Below are positions 1 to 8,896 of a DNA stretch of 64,000 nt, piece after piece (the first letter of the stretch is position 1; each line of letters begins with the position of its first letter). The stretch is from Metabacillus kandeliae (GTDB lineage: Bacteria > Bacillota > Bacilli > Bacillales > Bacillaceae), in NCBI RefSeq assembly GCF_021166585.1, contig NZ_JAJOZE010000004.1, forward strand, positions 1 through 64,000, read 5' to 3'. The position numbers and the translations under genes are program-made. The notes beneath the pieces were generated by a model that was not told the DNA's origin, ran no database searches, and worked only from the letters and a program-made list of their open reading frames with translations.

Positions 1-20
1 GTTTTAGCAAATGGTCCTTT

Positions 21-1397
21 TTAATACCAGGCGTCCTTCAGCAAAAGGATGCCCTCTTCAATTTCTTCTGCAGAAAGCCTGCCGAAGCCAAGCAGAAGCA
101 GCGGGGCCCCTTCATACGGGGTGTGATGATAAAGGGAAACAGGAAAAACGGCCACACCTTTTTGTTTTGCCCTCATAATGCATTCCTGCTCGCTAAGGCC
201 GTTCCCGACAGCTGCAATGATATGAAGCCCTGATTTCTCTCCGATAACCGCTGTTTCCGGAAGGTGCCTTGCCATTGCGGAAAGCAGGACACTTCTTTTT
301 TTACGGTAATGGGTCCTCATCCGGTTCAAATGCCGCTCCCATGCACCGCTTGCCATAAATCCGGCAAGGGCGATTTGATCCAGCCGCGACACGGTTTGCT
401 TATAGGCGATTGCCAGCTGATCGAGAGCAGGCAGCAGATTTTCCGGAAGGATCATGAAGCTGATTCGCAGAGAGGGGAGAAGGGATTTTGAAAAAGTGCC
501 CATGTAAATTACTTTTCCGCCTTCATCGAGCCCCTGCAGAGCCGGAATGGGCTTTCCTTCATAGCGGTATTCCCCGTCATAATCGTCTTCAATGATATAG
601 CGATCTTCTCCTTCGTAGGCCCAGTTCAGCAGCTCAATTCTTCTCGCAGCAGGCATGATCATGCCGAGCGGAAACTGGTGGGAAGGCGTGATGTAAACCG
701 CAGAGGCATCGGTTTTGGCAAGTATGTCTGTCCGTAATCCTGCTTCATCGAGCGGGATATAGCAGAGGTCGTTTTTTAAAATTTCATTCATTCTGTGGTA
801 GCCTGGATTTTCCATCGCATAGGTGCGTTTTCCGAGAAGAATGGTGAGCCTTTCCATTAATACCTGGGTTCCGGCACCAACGAAAATTTGCTCCGGCCTG
901 CATTTGACCCCTCTGGCATGATATAAATGCTTCACAATTTCCTGTGCGAGTTCAGGCTCCGCTTTTCCATTGCCAGAATGATAAAGATCTTCTCTAGAAA
1001 GAGCATGCAAATAGTTCTTCCGCCAGTCTTTCACAGGAAAAAGACTGGCGTCAATCGTTTGATCAAAGGTGATCAGTTTTTTCTCCTGGACAGGCTCACT
1101 TTTTAAAGGAGATGCTTCAGCGGTTTCTTCAAACAAAAAGGTTTTTTCTGCGGCAAGAGTATACCAGCCTTTTCTCGGCACTGCTTCAATATATCCCTCT
1201 GCTGCAAGCTGCTGATAACCGGCATCAACGGTATTAATGCTGACGCCAAGCGATGCAGCAAGCTTTCTTTTGGACGGAAGCCTTGTGCCTGGAGAAAGCT
1301 TTCCGTTTAATGAATCATTTTTCAGCTTTTCATAAATTTGCAGATATAGAGGCTTTTCCTTCTGAAATTCAATGGTCAAATCAAGCAGCCTGATCAT
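21..1397 (-). CDS. MocR/GabR-type transcription regulator (GntR HTH + aminotransferase-like)
   Basis: The 458-residue protein has an N-terminal GntR winged helix (about residues 8-80; the stretch LPSKRKLAASLGVS is the helix-turn-helix) and a fold-type I aminotransferase-like domain (about 110-458). The expected PLP lysine lies in GTFSKSLLPSLR near residue 300, preceded by the cofactor-binding segment EDDYDGEY. In the known family such proteins regulate vitamin B6, GABA or amino-acid genes using PLP as effector; the actual target is not visible here. It is divergent from the GNAT gene at 1488, which could be its target. The AGAAAGG ribosome site abuts the annotated ATG, so translation may begin a few codons later. 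PdxR, GabR and YcxD-type members cannot be separated by eye. Confidence 0.85.
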   Translation of the reverse strand: MIRLLDLTIEFQKEKPLYLQIYEKLKNDSLNGKLSPGTRLPSKRKLAASLGVSINTVDAGYQQLAAEGYIEAVPRKGWYTLAAEKTFLFEETAEASPLKSEPVQEKKLITFDQTIDASLFPVKDWRKNYLHALSREDLYHSGNGKAEPELAQEIVKHLYHARGVKCRPEQIFVGAGTQVLMERLTILLGKRTYAMENPGYHRMNEILKNDLCYIPLDEAGLRTDILAKTDASAVYITPSHQFPLGMIMPAARRIELLNWAYEGEDRYIIEDDYDGEYRYEGKPIPALQGLDEGGKVIYMGTFSKSLLPSLRISFMILPENLLPALDQLAIAYKQTVSRLDQIALAGFMASGAWERHLNRMRTHYRKKRSVLLSAMARHLPETAVIGEKSGLHIIAAVGNGLSEQECIMRAKQKGVAVFPVSLYHHTPYEGAPLLLLGFGRLSAEEIEEGILLLKDAWY

Positions 1398-1487
1398 CCT
1401 TTCTAATTTCTGGTACCTTTCATTTTATCAAAACTGGTTCTTTTAGAAATACCAATAACATTGTATTTTCAAATGGGAGGCGATTTT

Positions 1488-1916
1488 ATGAAGAAAATAG
1501 AACATTTAGCAACCGAAAAAGAATGGCTGGAGGCGTTTGGGGTACTTCAGCAGCTGCGCCCGCATTTAACAGAGGAAACGTTTCTTGAATTGGTCCGGCT
1601 AGCAGAGGAAAAAGAGGGGTACAGGATTTCTGTGCTGAGAGCTGACGGGAAAATCGTCAGCGTGATTGGCTATATGCCGATGATTACCCTCTATTACGGG
1701 CGGTTTATCTGGGTCTGTGATTTGGTAACAGATGCTGATGAAAGATCGAAGGGATACGGGGAAGAACTGCTTGCTGCGATAGAAGAAGGAGCTAAAGCCG
1801 AGGGCTATGATGGAATCGCTTTAAGCTCCGGGCTGCAGCGCAAGGATGCCCACCGTTTTTATGAAGAAAAGATGAACTTTGAAAAAGCGAGCTATGCTTT
1901 TAAAAAGAATTTTTAG
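1488..1916 (+). CDS. GNAT family N-acetyltransferase
   Basis: A 142-residue single-domain GNAT protein. The acetyl-CoA pyrophosphate loop is visible as [10 protein letters not shown] (near residue 90), followed by the C-terminal helix and a RFYEEKMNF segment typical of the last GNAT strand. The start at 1488 was chosen because GGGAGG lies 8 bases upstream; a longer reading frame from 1461 has no ribosome site. Substrate is unknown. It is transcribed divergently from the MocR regulator, with 90 bp between them. Confidence 0.8.
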   Translation: MKKIEHLATEKEWLEAFGVLQQLRPHLTEETFLELVRLAEEKEGYRISVLRADGKIVSVIGYMPMITLYYGRFIWVCDLVTDADERSKGYGEELLAAIEEGAKAEGYDGIALSSGLQRKDAHRFYEEKMNFEKASYAFKKNF

Positions 1917-1925
1917 TGATAGACA

Positions 1926-1976
1926 AATTTAACTCAAATTTTTACAATCTTTACAAAAAAGATAATATTTTTACAA
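1926..1976 (+). promoter_or_regulatory. TTTACA repeats upstream of the 5'-nucleotidase (possible PhoP boxes)
   Basis: Hexamers TTTACA occur at 1941, 1950 and 1970, with a TTAACT at 1929, in an AT-rich stretch about 100 bp before the nucleotidase start. Bacillus PhoP boxes are TT(A/C/T)ACA-like hexamers, but usually with an 11-bp period; the spacing here (12, 9, 20) is irregular. Phosphate control of a secreted nucleotidase would make sense, but this is only suggestive. Confidence 0.2.
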
Positions 1977-2071
1977 GCTTTTTATAGTGCTTCCGTCCAT
2001 TTTCCGATAGACTTTTAGTAGGCACTGGCTAAATTGCCAGTTTACTAGGTTAAATGGAGGAGAAAAATAGA

Positions 2072-4408
2072 ATGAACAATAAGATCAAAACCGTTTTATC
2101 TCTAACACTTGCGGCTTCTGTCATTCCTGCAGCAGCTCCTGCGCATGCAGCAGAAAAGAATACTCCGGAAGAGCTCGTACATATTGCTGAAGCACAAGTA
2201 AGATCTCTTGCTCCTTATAACAACTCCATGACATTGTCAAAAAATTTTCTGCAGGAATATCATTTAACACAGTCTGCTATTGCAAACGCTAAAAAAGCGC
2301 TGCCGAATGTAAAAAATGCCAGGCAAAAGCGTCTCCTCGGCGACCGGATTGAAAAGGCCGAAATGGCCGTTCTCCGTACAGCAAGAGTAATTGACGCATT
2401 GAAATACGGAGAAGCACTATTAAAAGATACAAGCAGCTTTATCGCTCTGATCAGCAAAAAAGAAAAAGCTGACGAAGAGCTTCACAACTGGTATGACAAA
2501 ATCCGCACTGAGCGCCGTGCCTATGAAAAAATTGTCGGCAAGGTTTCCGGCTCTGATTCCCGCAAAGCATTCGGTTTAAAATATATTGTGCCTGCAAAGC
2601 TTGCAGAAGAGATGATGGCCTATCCGCTCACACGCTATGATTTAAATGTGAAAGCTCTGGCTGCCATTGCAGCTGATAAGCCTGAAGTGGCTAGAAAACT
2701 AGTAGATACCATTACGAAGATGGAAGAAAAAGGGGATATCGTCAAAGCTGCCCTTCTGAAATTATATCCAAACAATAAGGCAGTTCAGCAGCAGATCAGC
2801 ATTATTGAAGGCAAAATCGAAGCTGAACTGGCTCTTGTCAAACAATCTATTATGGAGGCACTTAAGCCGAAGAGCAATTTCAATCTTGAGGTGCTGCATA
2901 CAAATGATACACACGCCCACATTGATAACATTGCAAGAAGAATTACGGCTATTAAAGAAATGAGAGCGAAAGCGGAAAATTCCCTCTTGCTTGATGCGGG
3001 GGACGTTTTTTCAGGCACGCTTTACTTTAACGAGTTTAAAGGACAGGCTGATCTTGAATTTATGAATATGATCGGCTATGATGCCATGACATTCGGCAAT
3101 CATGAGTTTGATCTTGGCACAGCGCCTCTTTCAAGCTTTGTTAAAAACGCAAAATTCCCGTTTGTCAGTGCGAACGTTGATTTTACAAAAGACGCCAATA
3201 TGAAGGGTCTGGTCGGCGGCACTGCAGCAACTGCAGCACCTAAAGACGGCAATGTGTATCCTTCCATCATTAAAGAAATGAACGGCGAAAAAGTGGGTAT
3301 TTTCGGTCTGACAACAGCAGAAACTGAAACGATTTCAAGCCCTGGAAAAGATGTAGCCTTTAATGATTATATTGAAAGAGCGAAAAAATCCGTTGAACAG
3401 CTGAAGGCACAGGGCGTTAACAAAATTATCGCGCTGACGCATATTGGCTATCAGGACGGCGGCGGTGACAACGATGTAACCCTTGCCAAAGAAGTAGATG
3501 GCATCGATATTATTGTCGGCGGCCACTCCCACACAGTGCTTAGCACTCCAACAGTTGATACAACTGGTGCTGAACCTACTGTTATTGTGCAGACTGGGCA
3601 ATACAGCGACAACCTCGGAACACTGAACGTTGAATTTGATCCAAGCGGAAAAGTGATTAAGAATGAAGGCAAGCTGATCAACCTCAATGAAAAGTCCGGC
3701 GACAGCTATGCAATCAAAGCAGATGATGAAGCGCAAAAAATTCTTGATACCAAATACAAGCCAGTAATCGATGCAAAACAAAAAGAGGTTGTGGCATCAA
3801 CAGACGTTGCCCTCAACGGAGCAAGAGCTGACGTACGCACAAAAGAAACAAACCTCGGCAACCTGATCACGGACGGCATGCTGTCAAAAGCCAAAACGAT
3901 TAATCCGAACACAGTGATCGCCCTGCAAAACGGCGGCGGCATCCGCGAGTCCATTAACAGCGGCGATGTCACAATGGGTGAAATTCTGACGGTTATGCCT
4001 TTCGGAAACGCCCTTGCGATTATGAAACTTTCAGGAGAAGAAATCAAAGCAGCTCTTGAGCACAGTGTAGAAGCTGTTCCGACAGAAGCTGGAGCGTTCC
4101 TGCAAGTATCCGGCATGCGTTTCAGCTATGACAGCACAAAGCCGGCAGGACAGAGAGTTGTGAAAGTGGAAGTGAAAGAAGACGGCAAAACGTTCACAAC
4201 GCTAGATCCAGCCAAACAGTATTTTGTTGCAACAAACACCTTTACAGCTGCGGGCGGAGACAATTACCCAATGTTTAAAAAGGCGTACGATGAAGGACGC
4301 GTCAGCGAGCCTGGTTTCGTAGACTGGGAGAATTTCAGAGACTACCTGAAAGCAAACCCTGGCCTCAAGCCTGAAGTAGAAGGCCGCATTACAGACGTTT
4401 CAAAATAA
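2072..4408 (+). CDS. Secreted bifunctional metallophosphatase / 5'-nucleotidase
   Basis: A 778-residue exported enzyme expected to release phosphate from extracellular nucleotides. A signal peptide ending near AHA-AEK is followed by an all-helical N-terminal region (about 30-270, Ala/Lys/Glu rich, possibly a cell-wall or S-layer-associated module). A calcineurin-like metallophosphatase domain follows (LEVLHTNDTHAHID, DAGDVFSG, GNHEFDLG, GGHSHTVL supply the metal ligands), then the C-terminal 5'-nucleotidase domain (LQNGGGIR, NTFTAAGGDNYPMF). It has no LPXTG or C-terminal membrane segment, so retention, if any, would be through the helical part. The start at 2072 has GGAGGAG nine bases upstream. 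A strong terminator follows directly. Confidence 0.92.
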   Translation: MNNKIKTVLSLTLAASVIPAAAPAHAAEKNTPEELVHIAEAQVRSLAPYNNSMTLSKNFLQEYHLTQSAIANAKKALPNVKNARQKRLLGDRIEKAEMAVLRTARVIDALKYGEALLKDTSSFIALISKKEKADEELHNWYDKIRTERRAYEKIVGKVSGSDSRKAFGLKYIVPAKLAEEMMAYPLTRYDLNVKALAAIAADKPEVARKLVDTITKMEEKGDIVKAALLKLYPNNKAVQQQISIIEGKIEAELALVKQSIMEALKPKSNFNLEVLHTNDTHAHIDNIARRITAIKEMRAKAENSLLLDAGDVFSGTLYFNEFKGQADLEFMNMIGYDAMTFGNHEFDLGTAPLSSFVKNAKFPFVSANVDFTKDANMKGLVGGTAATAAPKDGNVYPSIIKEMNGEKVGIFGLTTAETETISSPGKDVAFNDYIERAKKSVEQLKAQGVNKIIALTHIGYQDGGGDNDVTLAKEVDGIDIIVGGHSHTVLSTPTVDTTGAEPTVIVQTGQYSDNLGTLNVEFDPSGKVIKNEGKLINLNEKSGDSYAIKADDEAQKILDTKYKPVIDAKQKEVVASTDVALNGARADVRTKETNLGNLITDGMLSKAKTINPNTVIALQNGGGIRESINSGDVTMGEILTVMPFGNALAIMKLSGEEIKAALEHSVEAVPTEAGAFLQVSGMRFSYDSTKPAGQRVVKVEVKEDGKTFTTLDPAKQYFVATNTFTAAGGDNYPMFKKAYDEGRVSEPGFVDWENFRDYLKANPGLKPEVEGRITDVSK

Positions 4409-4416
4409 TGAACGAA

Positions 4417-4447
4417 GGGATAGGCCGACATGGCCTATCCCTTTTTT
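4417..4447 (+). terminator. Rho-independent terminator of the 5'-nucleotidase gene
   Basis: Perfect 10-bp stem (GGGATAGGCC / GGCCTATCCC), 5-base loop, then six T residues. It overlaps the end of the convergent GNAT gene. Confidence 0.9.
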
Positions 4448-4901
4448 AAAGCTCCAATGTCATATAAACACTGTTAGGATCCTCTCGATAATCTGCAAAG
4501 GGCCCGCAAAGCTGAAATCCGGCTGAAGCGTACAAGCGTCTTGCAGGTTCAAAGGCTGCCATGGAACCTGTTTCAAGGCTCAAACGGCGATACCCCCGAT
4601 TCCTTGCTTCAGCTATTATATGAAACAAAAGAGCTCTTGCGGTTCCTTTTCTAACATGACGGGCAGCCGTTCTCATCGATTTGACTTCCCCATGATGAGA
4701 ATCCAGTTCCTTTAAAGCACCGCATCCAAGGAGCTCATTTTCCTCCCAGGCACTCCATACGGTGATATTCGGCTTTTTCAGTGCTTCTAATCCAAGCGCA
4801 TGGATGCTTTCCACAGGGGAATGGAGCGTCATGCTGTGGAGGTGCTCTTTGATTAAGGAGAGTATTTCAGGACCTGTCAGGGGATCTATTTTTATTTTCA
4901 T
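4446..4901 (-). CDS. ysnE: GNAT N-acetyltransferase, YsnE-like
   Basis: 151 residues, closely resembling from memory the B. subtilis acetyltransferase YsnE: LTGPEI at the N-terminus, MTLHSPVESIHALGLE, GCGALKELD, KSMRT and LETGSMAAFEPARRLY are all shared signature segments. The acetyl-CoA loop is RKGTARALL. YsnE has been linked to indole-3-acetic acid metabolism in Bacillus, but its true substrate is not certain. The stop codon sits inside the terminator of the convergent nucleotidase gene. Confidence 0.85.
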   Translation of the reverse strand: MKIKIDPLTGPEILSLIKEHLHSMTLHSPVESIHALGLEALKKPNITVWSAWEENELLGCGALKELDSHHGEVKSMRTAARHVRKGTARALLFHIIAEARNRGYRRLSLETGSMAAFEPARRLYASAGFQLCGPFADYREDPNSVYMTLEL

Positions 4902-4969
4902 AATTCACCTCAGGAAATAGTGTAGTGAGTAAGGGGATTTTTAACAATGAAACAGTCAGGTTATCTTAC

Positions 4970-4999
4970 AAAAAAAGACCCGAGTGGGAAACCCGGATC
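4970..4999 (-). terminator. Terminator downstream of the amino-acid permease
   Basis: Read on the minus strand, a 9-bp stem (GATCCGGGT / ACTCGGGTC, two G-U pairs) is followed by seven T residues, just after the permease stop codon. Confidence 0.8.
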
Positions 5000-5009
5000 T
5001 AATACTCAT

Positions 5010-6647
5010 TTATAAACTTTGCGCTTTTCCATTCTCTTTCTTCAACTCTTCATCATGCTCCTTGAGCCTGCGGTTGACTTCCTCTCCGTCCTTCAGATAA
5101 GAAGTGGCGTGGCCGCTTTTTAGCGCCCAGGCGTAAAAACCGAGAGAGACGAGCGTGATGAGAAGCATGTCCCAGCCGAAGTGAATGAGATTATGGCCGC
5201 CGAATTTTTCGCTGCCTCCCCATGAGATCAGCATCATGACGAGGAGATAGCAGACCATCCAAACTCCCGCTTTGAAGTTCCGTTTAAATCCGGCAAATTT
5301 GTCTCTTGCCTGATAGTAGAAATAAACCGGTAGTCCAACCAAAATAATGATCAGCACCTGTCCTGTCAGCGGCCAGCGCGCCCAGTAAAGAGTGAGCGAT
5401 GCAAAAATGAATCCCAGCGGCGCAATAATGCTGAGCCCTTTTACTTTGGTCGGCCTGTATAAGTGGCCGGCTGTTTTTCTAAGAGTCATAACAGTCACGG
5501 GCCCTGTGATATAAGAGATAAGTGTGGCTACAGAGATAACTTCTGCAAGAGAACCCCAGCCTCTGAAGACAAACAGGAAGATGAAACAGACAGCAAGGTT
5601 TAAGAACATAGCTCCGCGCGGCACTTTAAAGATCGGGTGAAGCTTTCCGAAGGCCTTTGGCATATACCCGTTCTTTTCCATGCCGTAAATCATTCGTGCC
5701 GTTGTCGCTGTATAGGTTGTGCCAGTGCCTGATGGTGAGACAAAGGCATCAAGATACAAAAGGATCATCAGCCAGTTAATGCCGAGCGCCATGGCAAGGT
5801 CGGCAAATGGGGAACTGAAGCTTAAAGACTCCCAGCCCTTTGCGACGTCTTTCGGATCGACTGCTCCGATAAAAGCCACCTGCAGCAGCACATAAATGAT
5901 CGTGGCAGCGAGCACAGAGCCGATTACGGCAATCGGAATGCTTTTTGCCGGATTTTTCGCTTCTCCCGCCATATTGATCGGACTTTGGAAGCCGTTATAG
6001 GCAAAAATAATACCCGAAGTCGCTACAGCGGTCAAAACGCCGGACCAGCCGTACGGAGCAAAACCGCCGTCAGCATGCGAGAAGTTCCCGCCGTGCCAGC
6101 CGACAGCAATCAAAGCAATAATCGTGGAACCAGGTATGATAATTTTAAAAACTGTGATTAGTGTATTGGCTTTTGAAAAAATGCTGACAGCCCAGAAATT
6201 AAGCAAAAAGTAAATAATAACAAGAACGGCTGCCGCAAAAAGTCCAGGCAATGTCAGCGATTCGCCGCTCACAAGGTTTTTGGCCCATTTTGCCCATTCC
6301 CATGGCCAGGAGCTCATGTACTGAATGGAAGCGATGGCTTCCACCGGTATCACGGATACAATGGCAATCCAGTTGGCCCATGCAGCAAGAAAGCCGACAA
6401 ACGAACCGTGCGAATATTGTGTGTACTTGACCATGCCGCCTGCTTCAGGAAACATGGAGCCAAGCTCTGTATAGGTTAAAGCAATCGTTAAAATAACTAC
6501 CATCCCGATGACCCAGGCGAAAATAGCAGCCGGGCCGGCGATCTTAGCCGCTTTCCAGGCACCAAAAAGCCATCCCGAACCAATAATGGATCCGAGACCC
6601 GTCATCGTCAGGGCAATGTAGCCCATATTGCGATGCATTTTCTCCAC
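5010..6647 (-). CDS. APC-family amino-acid permease (aspartate:proton symporter-like)
   Basis: 545 residues with about 12 hydrophobic membrane segments and the APC-superfamily start MTGLGSIIGSGWLFG, the unwound TM1 region that binds the amino group. TM6 carries ATSGIIFAYNGFQSP and GEAKNP follows, both usual for the family. Overall it resembles the aspartate:proton symporter YveA of B. subtilis, an assignment made from memory and not by alignment. A hydrophilic Lys/Glu-rich tail lies in the cytoplasm. The reading frame opens with GTG at 6647 (GGGGAG nine bases upstream); an ATG three codons later is also possible. Monocistronic, with a terminator directly after it. Confidence 0.82.
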   Translation of the reverse strand: MEKMHRNMGYIALTMTGLGSIIGSGWLFGAWKAAKIAGPAAIFAWVIGMVVILTIALTYTELGSMFPEAGGMVKYTQYSHGSFVGFLAAWANWIAIVSVIPVEAIASIQYMSSWPWEWAKWAKNLVSGESLTLPGLFAAAVLVIIYFLLNFWAVSIFSKANTLITVFKIIIPGSTIIALIAVGWHGGNFSHADGGFAPYGWSGVLTAVATSGIIFAYNGFQSPINMAGEAKNPAKSIPIAVIGSVLAATIIYVLLQVAFIGAVDPKDVAKGWESLSFSSPFADLAMALGINWLMILLYLDAFVSPSGTGTTYTATTARMIYGMEKNGYMPKAFGKLHPIFKVPRGAMFLNLAVCFIFLFVFRGWGSLAEVISVATLISYITGPVTVMTLRKTAGHLYRPTKVKGLSIIAPLGFIFASLTLYWARWPLTGQVLIIILVGLPVYFYYQARDKFAGFKRNFKAGVWMVCYLLVMMLISWGGSEKFGGHNLIHFGWDMLLITLVSLGFYAWALKSGHATSYLKDGEEVNRRLKEHDEELKKENGKAQSL

Positions 6648-6951
6648 AATCCCGCACTCCCCTTAGACAAAAGATTAAGAATATTTACAACCTACTTGAA
6701 AAACAGAAGAATTACAAGGCGTTATTGCTTTTCTTAAATAATAAGTTAGAACTGTAACCGTTTTGTAATGCCTGCTGTTTTCCTATTTCCTACTTATTCC
6801 CCGTTCCTAAAAACATAAACTAGGTATTGTGGAATATTTTTCCGGATGAATTATTTTGTTTATGAAGCGTTCCTATGTTTTGCAATTTGTTTTTTTCTCA
6901 AGCTACTATTAGAAGAGACTCATAAAGTCAAAGAAGGGAAAAGGGGATTGG
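6648..6951. other. 304-bp divergent intergenic region
   Basis: An AT-rich spacer between the divergent permease and hydrolase genes. It must hold both promoters, but I could not pick a convincing -35/-10 pair for either. No repeat, hairpin or small reading frame with a ribosome site was seen. Confidence 0.5.
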
Positions 6952-7803
6952 ATGAATCAGCTGAAAAGCGAAAATATTCATGTGAACGGTATTGATCTTC
7001 ATTATGTTCATGGAGGGGAAGGCGAACTGCTGCTCTTTCTCCACGGGTTTCCGGATTTTTGGTATATATGGCGCCATCAGCTTCCTGTGTTCTCGAAATC
7101 CTGGCATGCTGTCGCACCTGATTTAAGAGGCTACAATCTTTCGGATAAGCCGGAAAAGCAGGAAGACTATAAAATGAAGGTTCTTGTAGAAGACATCAGG
7201 CAGCTGATTGTAGGACTTGGCTATGAAAAATGCACGCTTGTCGGGCATGACTGGGGCGGCGCCGTTGCCTGGGCGTTTGCTTATAAGCACCCTGAATATT
7301 TGGACAAGCTGATTATTTTCAATGCGCCGCACCCCGTTACGTTTGCAAGAGAGCTTGCAGAAAACAGTGAACAAAGAAAAGCGAGCGAGTATATAAAAGA
7401 ATTTCAAAAAGAAGGCGCTGCTGCGAGGCTTATGGAAGACGATTACAACGTGCTGGATCAAATGATTCTCAAGCATGGCAAAGAAAAAGGCTATTTCACA
7501 GAAGATGATGCGGCCAAGTACAAGGAATCCTGGAGAAACGGATCAATGGAAGGAATGCTTTCCTATTATAAAAACATCAAACAGGCCGGCACGGTTATTC
7601 ACACCCTTCTTCATTCCCTAGAAGTGCCAGTACTTGTGATATGGGGGATGAAGGATCCTGCCCTTCTTTCTGGAAATTTGAAAGGACTTGAAAACCATGT
7701 CAAGGACCTCCAGATTAGGAAAGTGGAGGATGCTTACCATTCACCTCAGCAGGAGAAGCCAAATGAAGTGAATGCTGCAATAGAGGCTTTTTTAAGAAAG
7801 TAA
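6952..7803 (+). CDS. Alpha/beta hydrolase, epoxide-hydrolase-like (YfhM type)
   Basis: 283 residues of alpha/beta hydrolase fold. HGFPDFWYIWR gives the oxyanion-hole HGxP motif (near residue 28). GHDWGGAVAW holds the nucleophile elbow with aspartate as nucleophile, as in epoxide hydrolases and dehalogenases rather than esterases. The acid is probably in the IWGMKDPAL segment, and the catalytic histidine is likely that of DAYHSPQQEKP near the C-terminus. It resembles B. subtilis YfhM. The substrate is unknown. The AAGGGGATTGG ribosome site sits just before the ATG. It stands alone and ends in a strong terminator. Confidence 0.85.
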   Translation: MNQLKSENIHVNGIDLHYVHGGEGELLLFLHGFPDFWYIWRHQLPVFSKSWHAVAPDLRGYNLSDKPEKQEDYKMKVLVEDIRQLIVGLGYEKCTLVGHDWGGAVAWAFAYKHPEYLDKLIIFNAPHPVTFARELAENSEQRKASEYIKEFQKEGAAARLMEDDYNVLDQMILKHGKEKGYFTEDDAAKYKESWRNGSMEGMLSYYKNIKQAGTVIHTLLHSLEVPVLVIWGMKDPALLSGNLKGLENHVKDLQIRKVEDAYHSPQQEKPNEVNAAIEAFLRK

Positions 7804-7807
7804 ACAT

Positions 7808-7838
7808 GCCGTCTGGCCGATTTGGCCAGACGGCTTTT
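7808..7838 (+). terminator. Terminator of the hydrolase gene
   Basis: Perfect 11-bp GC-rich stem (GCCGTCTGGCC / GGCCAGACGGC), 5-base loop, then four T residues. Confidence 0.9.
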
Positions 7839-7947
7839 AGTAAAAAAGGAAATCGCTTGCAATTAACTTTCCATAAAAAGAAGATTAACCGGCAGATATA
7901 CGTGGAAAAAACCAAAGAAATACAGAATTAAAGGAGTATTATCACCG

Positions 7948-8427
7948 ATGTTTACACTTAAAGATATTCCAACCTTTTTCTGGTCATTTTTTTTGGTGCT
8001 GCCGCTTGTTTCCATTATTCATCAGCTCGGCCACACATTTTTTGTGCTGATTTTCGGCGGCAAGGGCAGTCTTGACCTTGGCAGAGGAAGGGTTCTTTTC
8101 AGCATAGGCTTTTTTAAGCTTAGAAAGCTTTATTTTCTAGATTCTTTTTGTGATTACAGAGACTTGAAGGTTGATAACAAGCTTACGCACGCTCTGGTTT
8201 ATTTAGGCGGCACGTTTTTTAATCTTCTCACGGTCTTTATATTGAATACCTTAATTGCCGAAGGGATTCTTCCGCCGAATCTTTTTTTCTATCAGTTTGC
8301 TTATTTTTCCGTTTACTTTGTCTTTTTCGCCCTTTTGCCTGTGCATTATGGGAAAGGACATCCATCAGACGGAAAGGCATTGATTGAATTAATCAAATAT
8401 GGCACGAAAAATGATTTGATTGACTAA
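7948..8427 (+). CDS. M50-like integral membrane protein with altered zinc motif
   Basis: 159 residues with three or four membrane segments. HQLGH in the first segment lies where site-2 proteases (family M50) have HExxH; the catalytic glutamate is glutamine here. Near the C-terminus, LLPVHYGKGHPSDGKALIEL resembles the M50 third-ligand region (usually N/LxPxxxxDGG). The topology and motif placement suggest a small M50 relative that could bind metal but probably cannot cleave. The start has AAGGAG 14 bases upstream, rather far. It may be a regulatory pseudoprotease or an orphan family; its function is not known. Confidence 0.6.
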   Translation: MFTLKDIPTFFWSFFLVLPLVSIIHQLGHTFFVLIFGGKGSLDLGRGRVLFSIGFFKLRKLYFLDSFCDYRDLKVDNKLTHALVYLGGTFFNLLTVFILNTLIAEGILPPNLFFYQFAYFSVYFVFFALLPVHYGKGHPSDGKALIELIKYGTKNDLID

Positions 8428-8429
8428 CA

Positions 8430-8460
8430 GTCTGGACATTTAAAATGTGCAGGCTTTTTT
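8430..8460 (+). terminator. Terminator after the M50-like gene
   Basis: An imperfect stem (GTCTGGACATTT against AAATGTGCAGGC, one mismatch, one G-U pair) followed by six T residues, starting 2 bases after the stop codon. Confidence 0.7.
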
Positions 8461-8653
8461 AAGGTTTCATTCGCTGCATTTTTATGGCCAGCATTCAACA
8501 TTCATCAAGAAAACCTCAATTCTATAGGGTTTCGACAATAAGACCAAAGGTTGGCGGCATGCTTGTCCACATCATTCGTCAAAAAATTGGGTCTTAGGAT
8601 TTATTTACTTAATATTCAGAAATCTTTATGATGTTAAAAAAGGAGGGAAGAAG

Positions 8654-8749
8654 ATGGGAAAAGGAAGAATCAGAGTGGAAGAGCGTATTAAGAATGAAAG
8701 CGATCAGGAAATGTACACAGCCACCCTTGTCGATTCCAAGAAAAAATAG
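8654..8749 (+). CDS. Small hydrophilic protein of 31 residues
   Basis: An ATG frame preceded by an excellent ribosome site (AAAAGGAGGG, 8 bases upstream) encodes 31 charged residues starting MGKGRIRVEERI and ending VDSKKK. It is bracketed by terminators (8430-8460 upstream, 8817-8852 downstream), so it is probably its own short transcript. I do not recognise the family; small basic/acidic proteins of this kind in Bacillus are often sporulation- or stress-related, but nothing here shows that. Confidence 0.6.
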   Translation: MGKGRIRVEERIKNESDQEMYTATLVDSKKK

Positions 8750-8816
8750 GACCAATTTGTCCCCCACCTACTCCCGGAACATACGAATTTGAGAGCGATG
8801 ATACTTAGAATTTTGG

Positions 8817-8852
8817 AAAAAGCTGCCCTGATTGTTTATCAGGCAGCTTTTT
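8817..8852 (+). terminator. Terminator before the O-methyltransferase gene
   Basis: AAAAGCTGCC-CTGAT pairs with ATCAG-GCAGCTTTT (one bulge) around the loop TGTTT, with trailing T residues. It ends the short transcript carrying the 31-residue gene. Confidence 0.8.
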
Positions 8853-8896
8853 AAAATGGTAAAATAGCTAAAAAAAGTAAAAGGGGAATACATACA

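Noticed and set aside
1926-1976. Firm call of a Pho regulon promoter before the 5'-nucleotidase
   Set aside because: TTTACA boxes exist but their spacing is not the regular 11 bp; kept only as a low-confidence feature.
3335-4116. Overlapping minus-strand reading frames inside the 5'-nucleotidase gene
   Set aside because: The plus-strand gene has full domain structure, a signal peptide and a ribosome site; the antisense frames have none of these.
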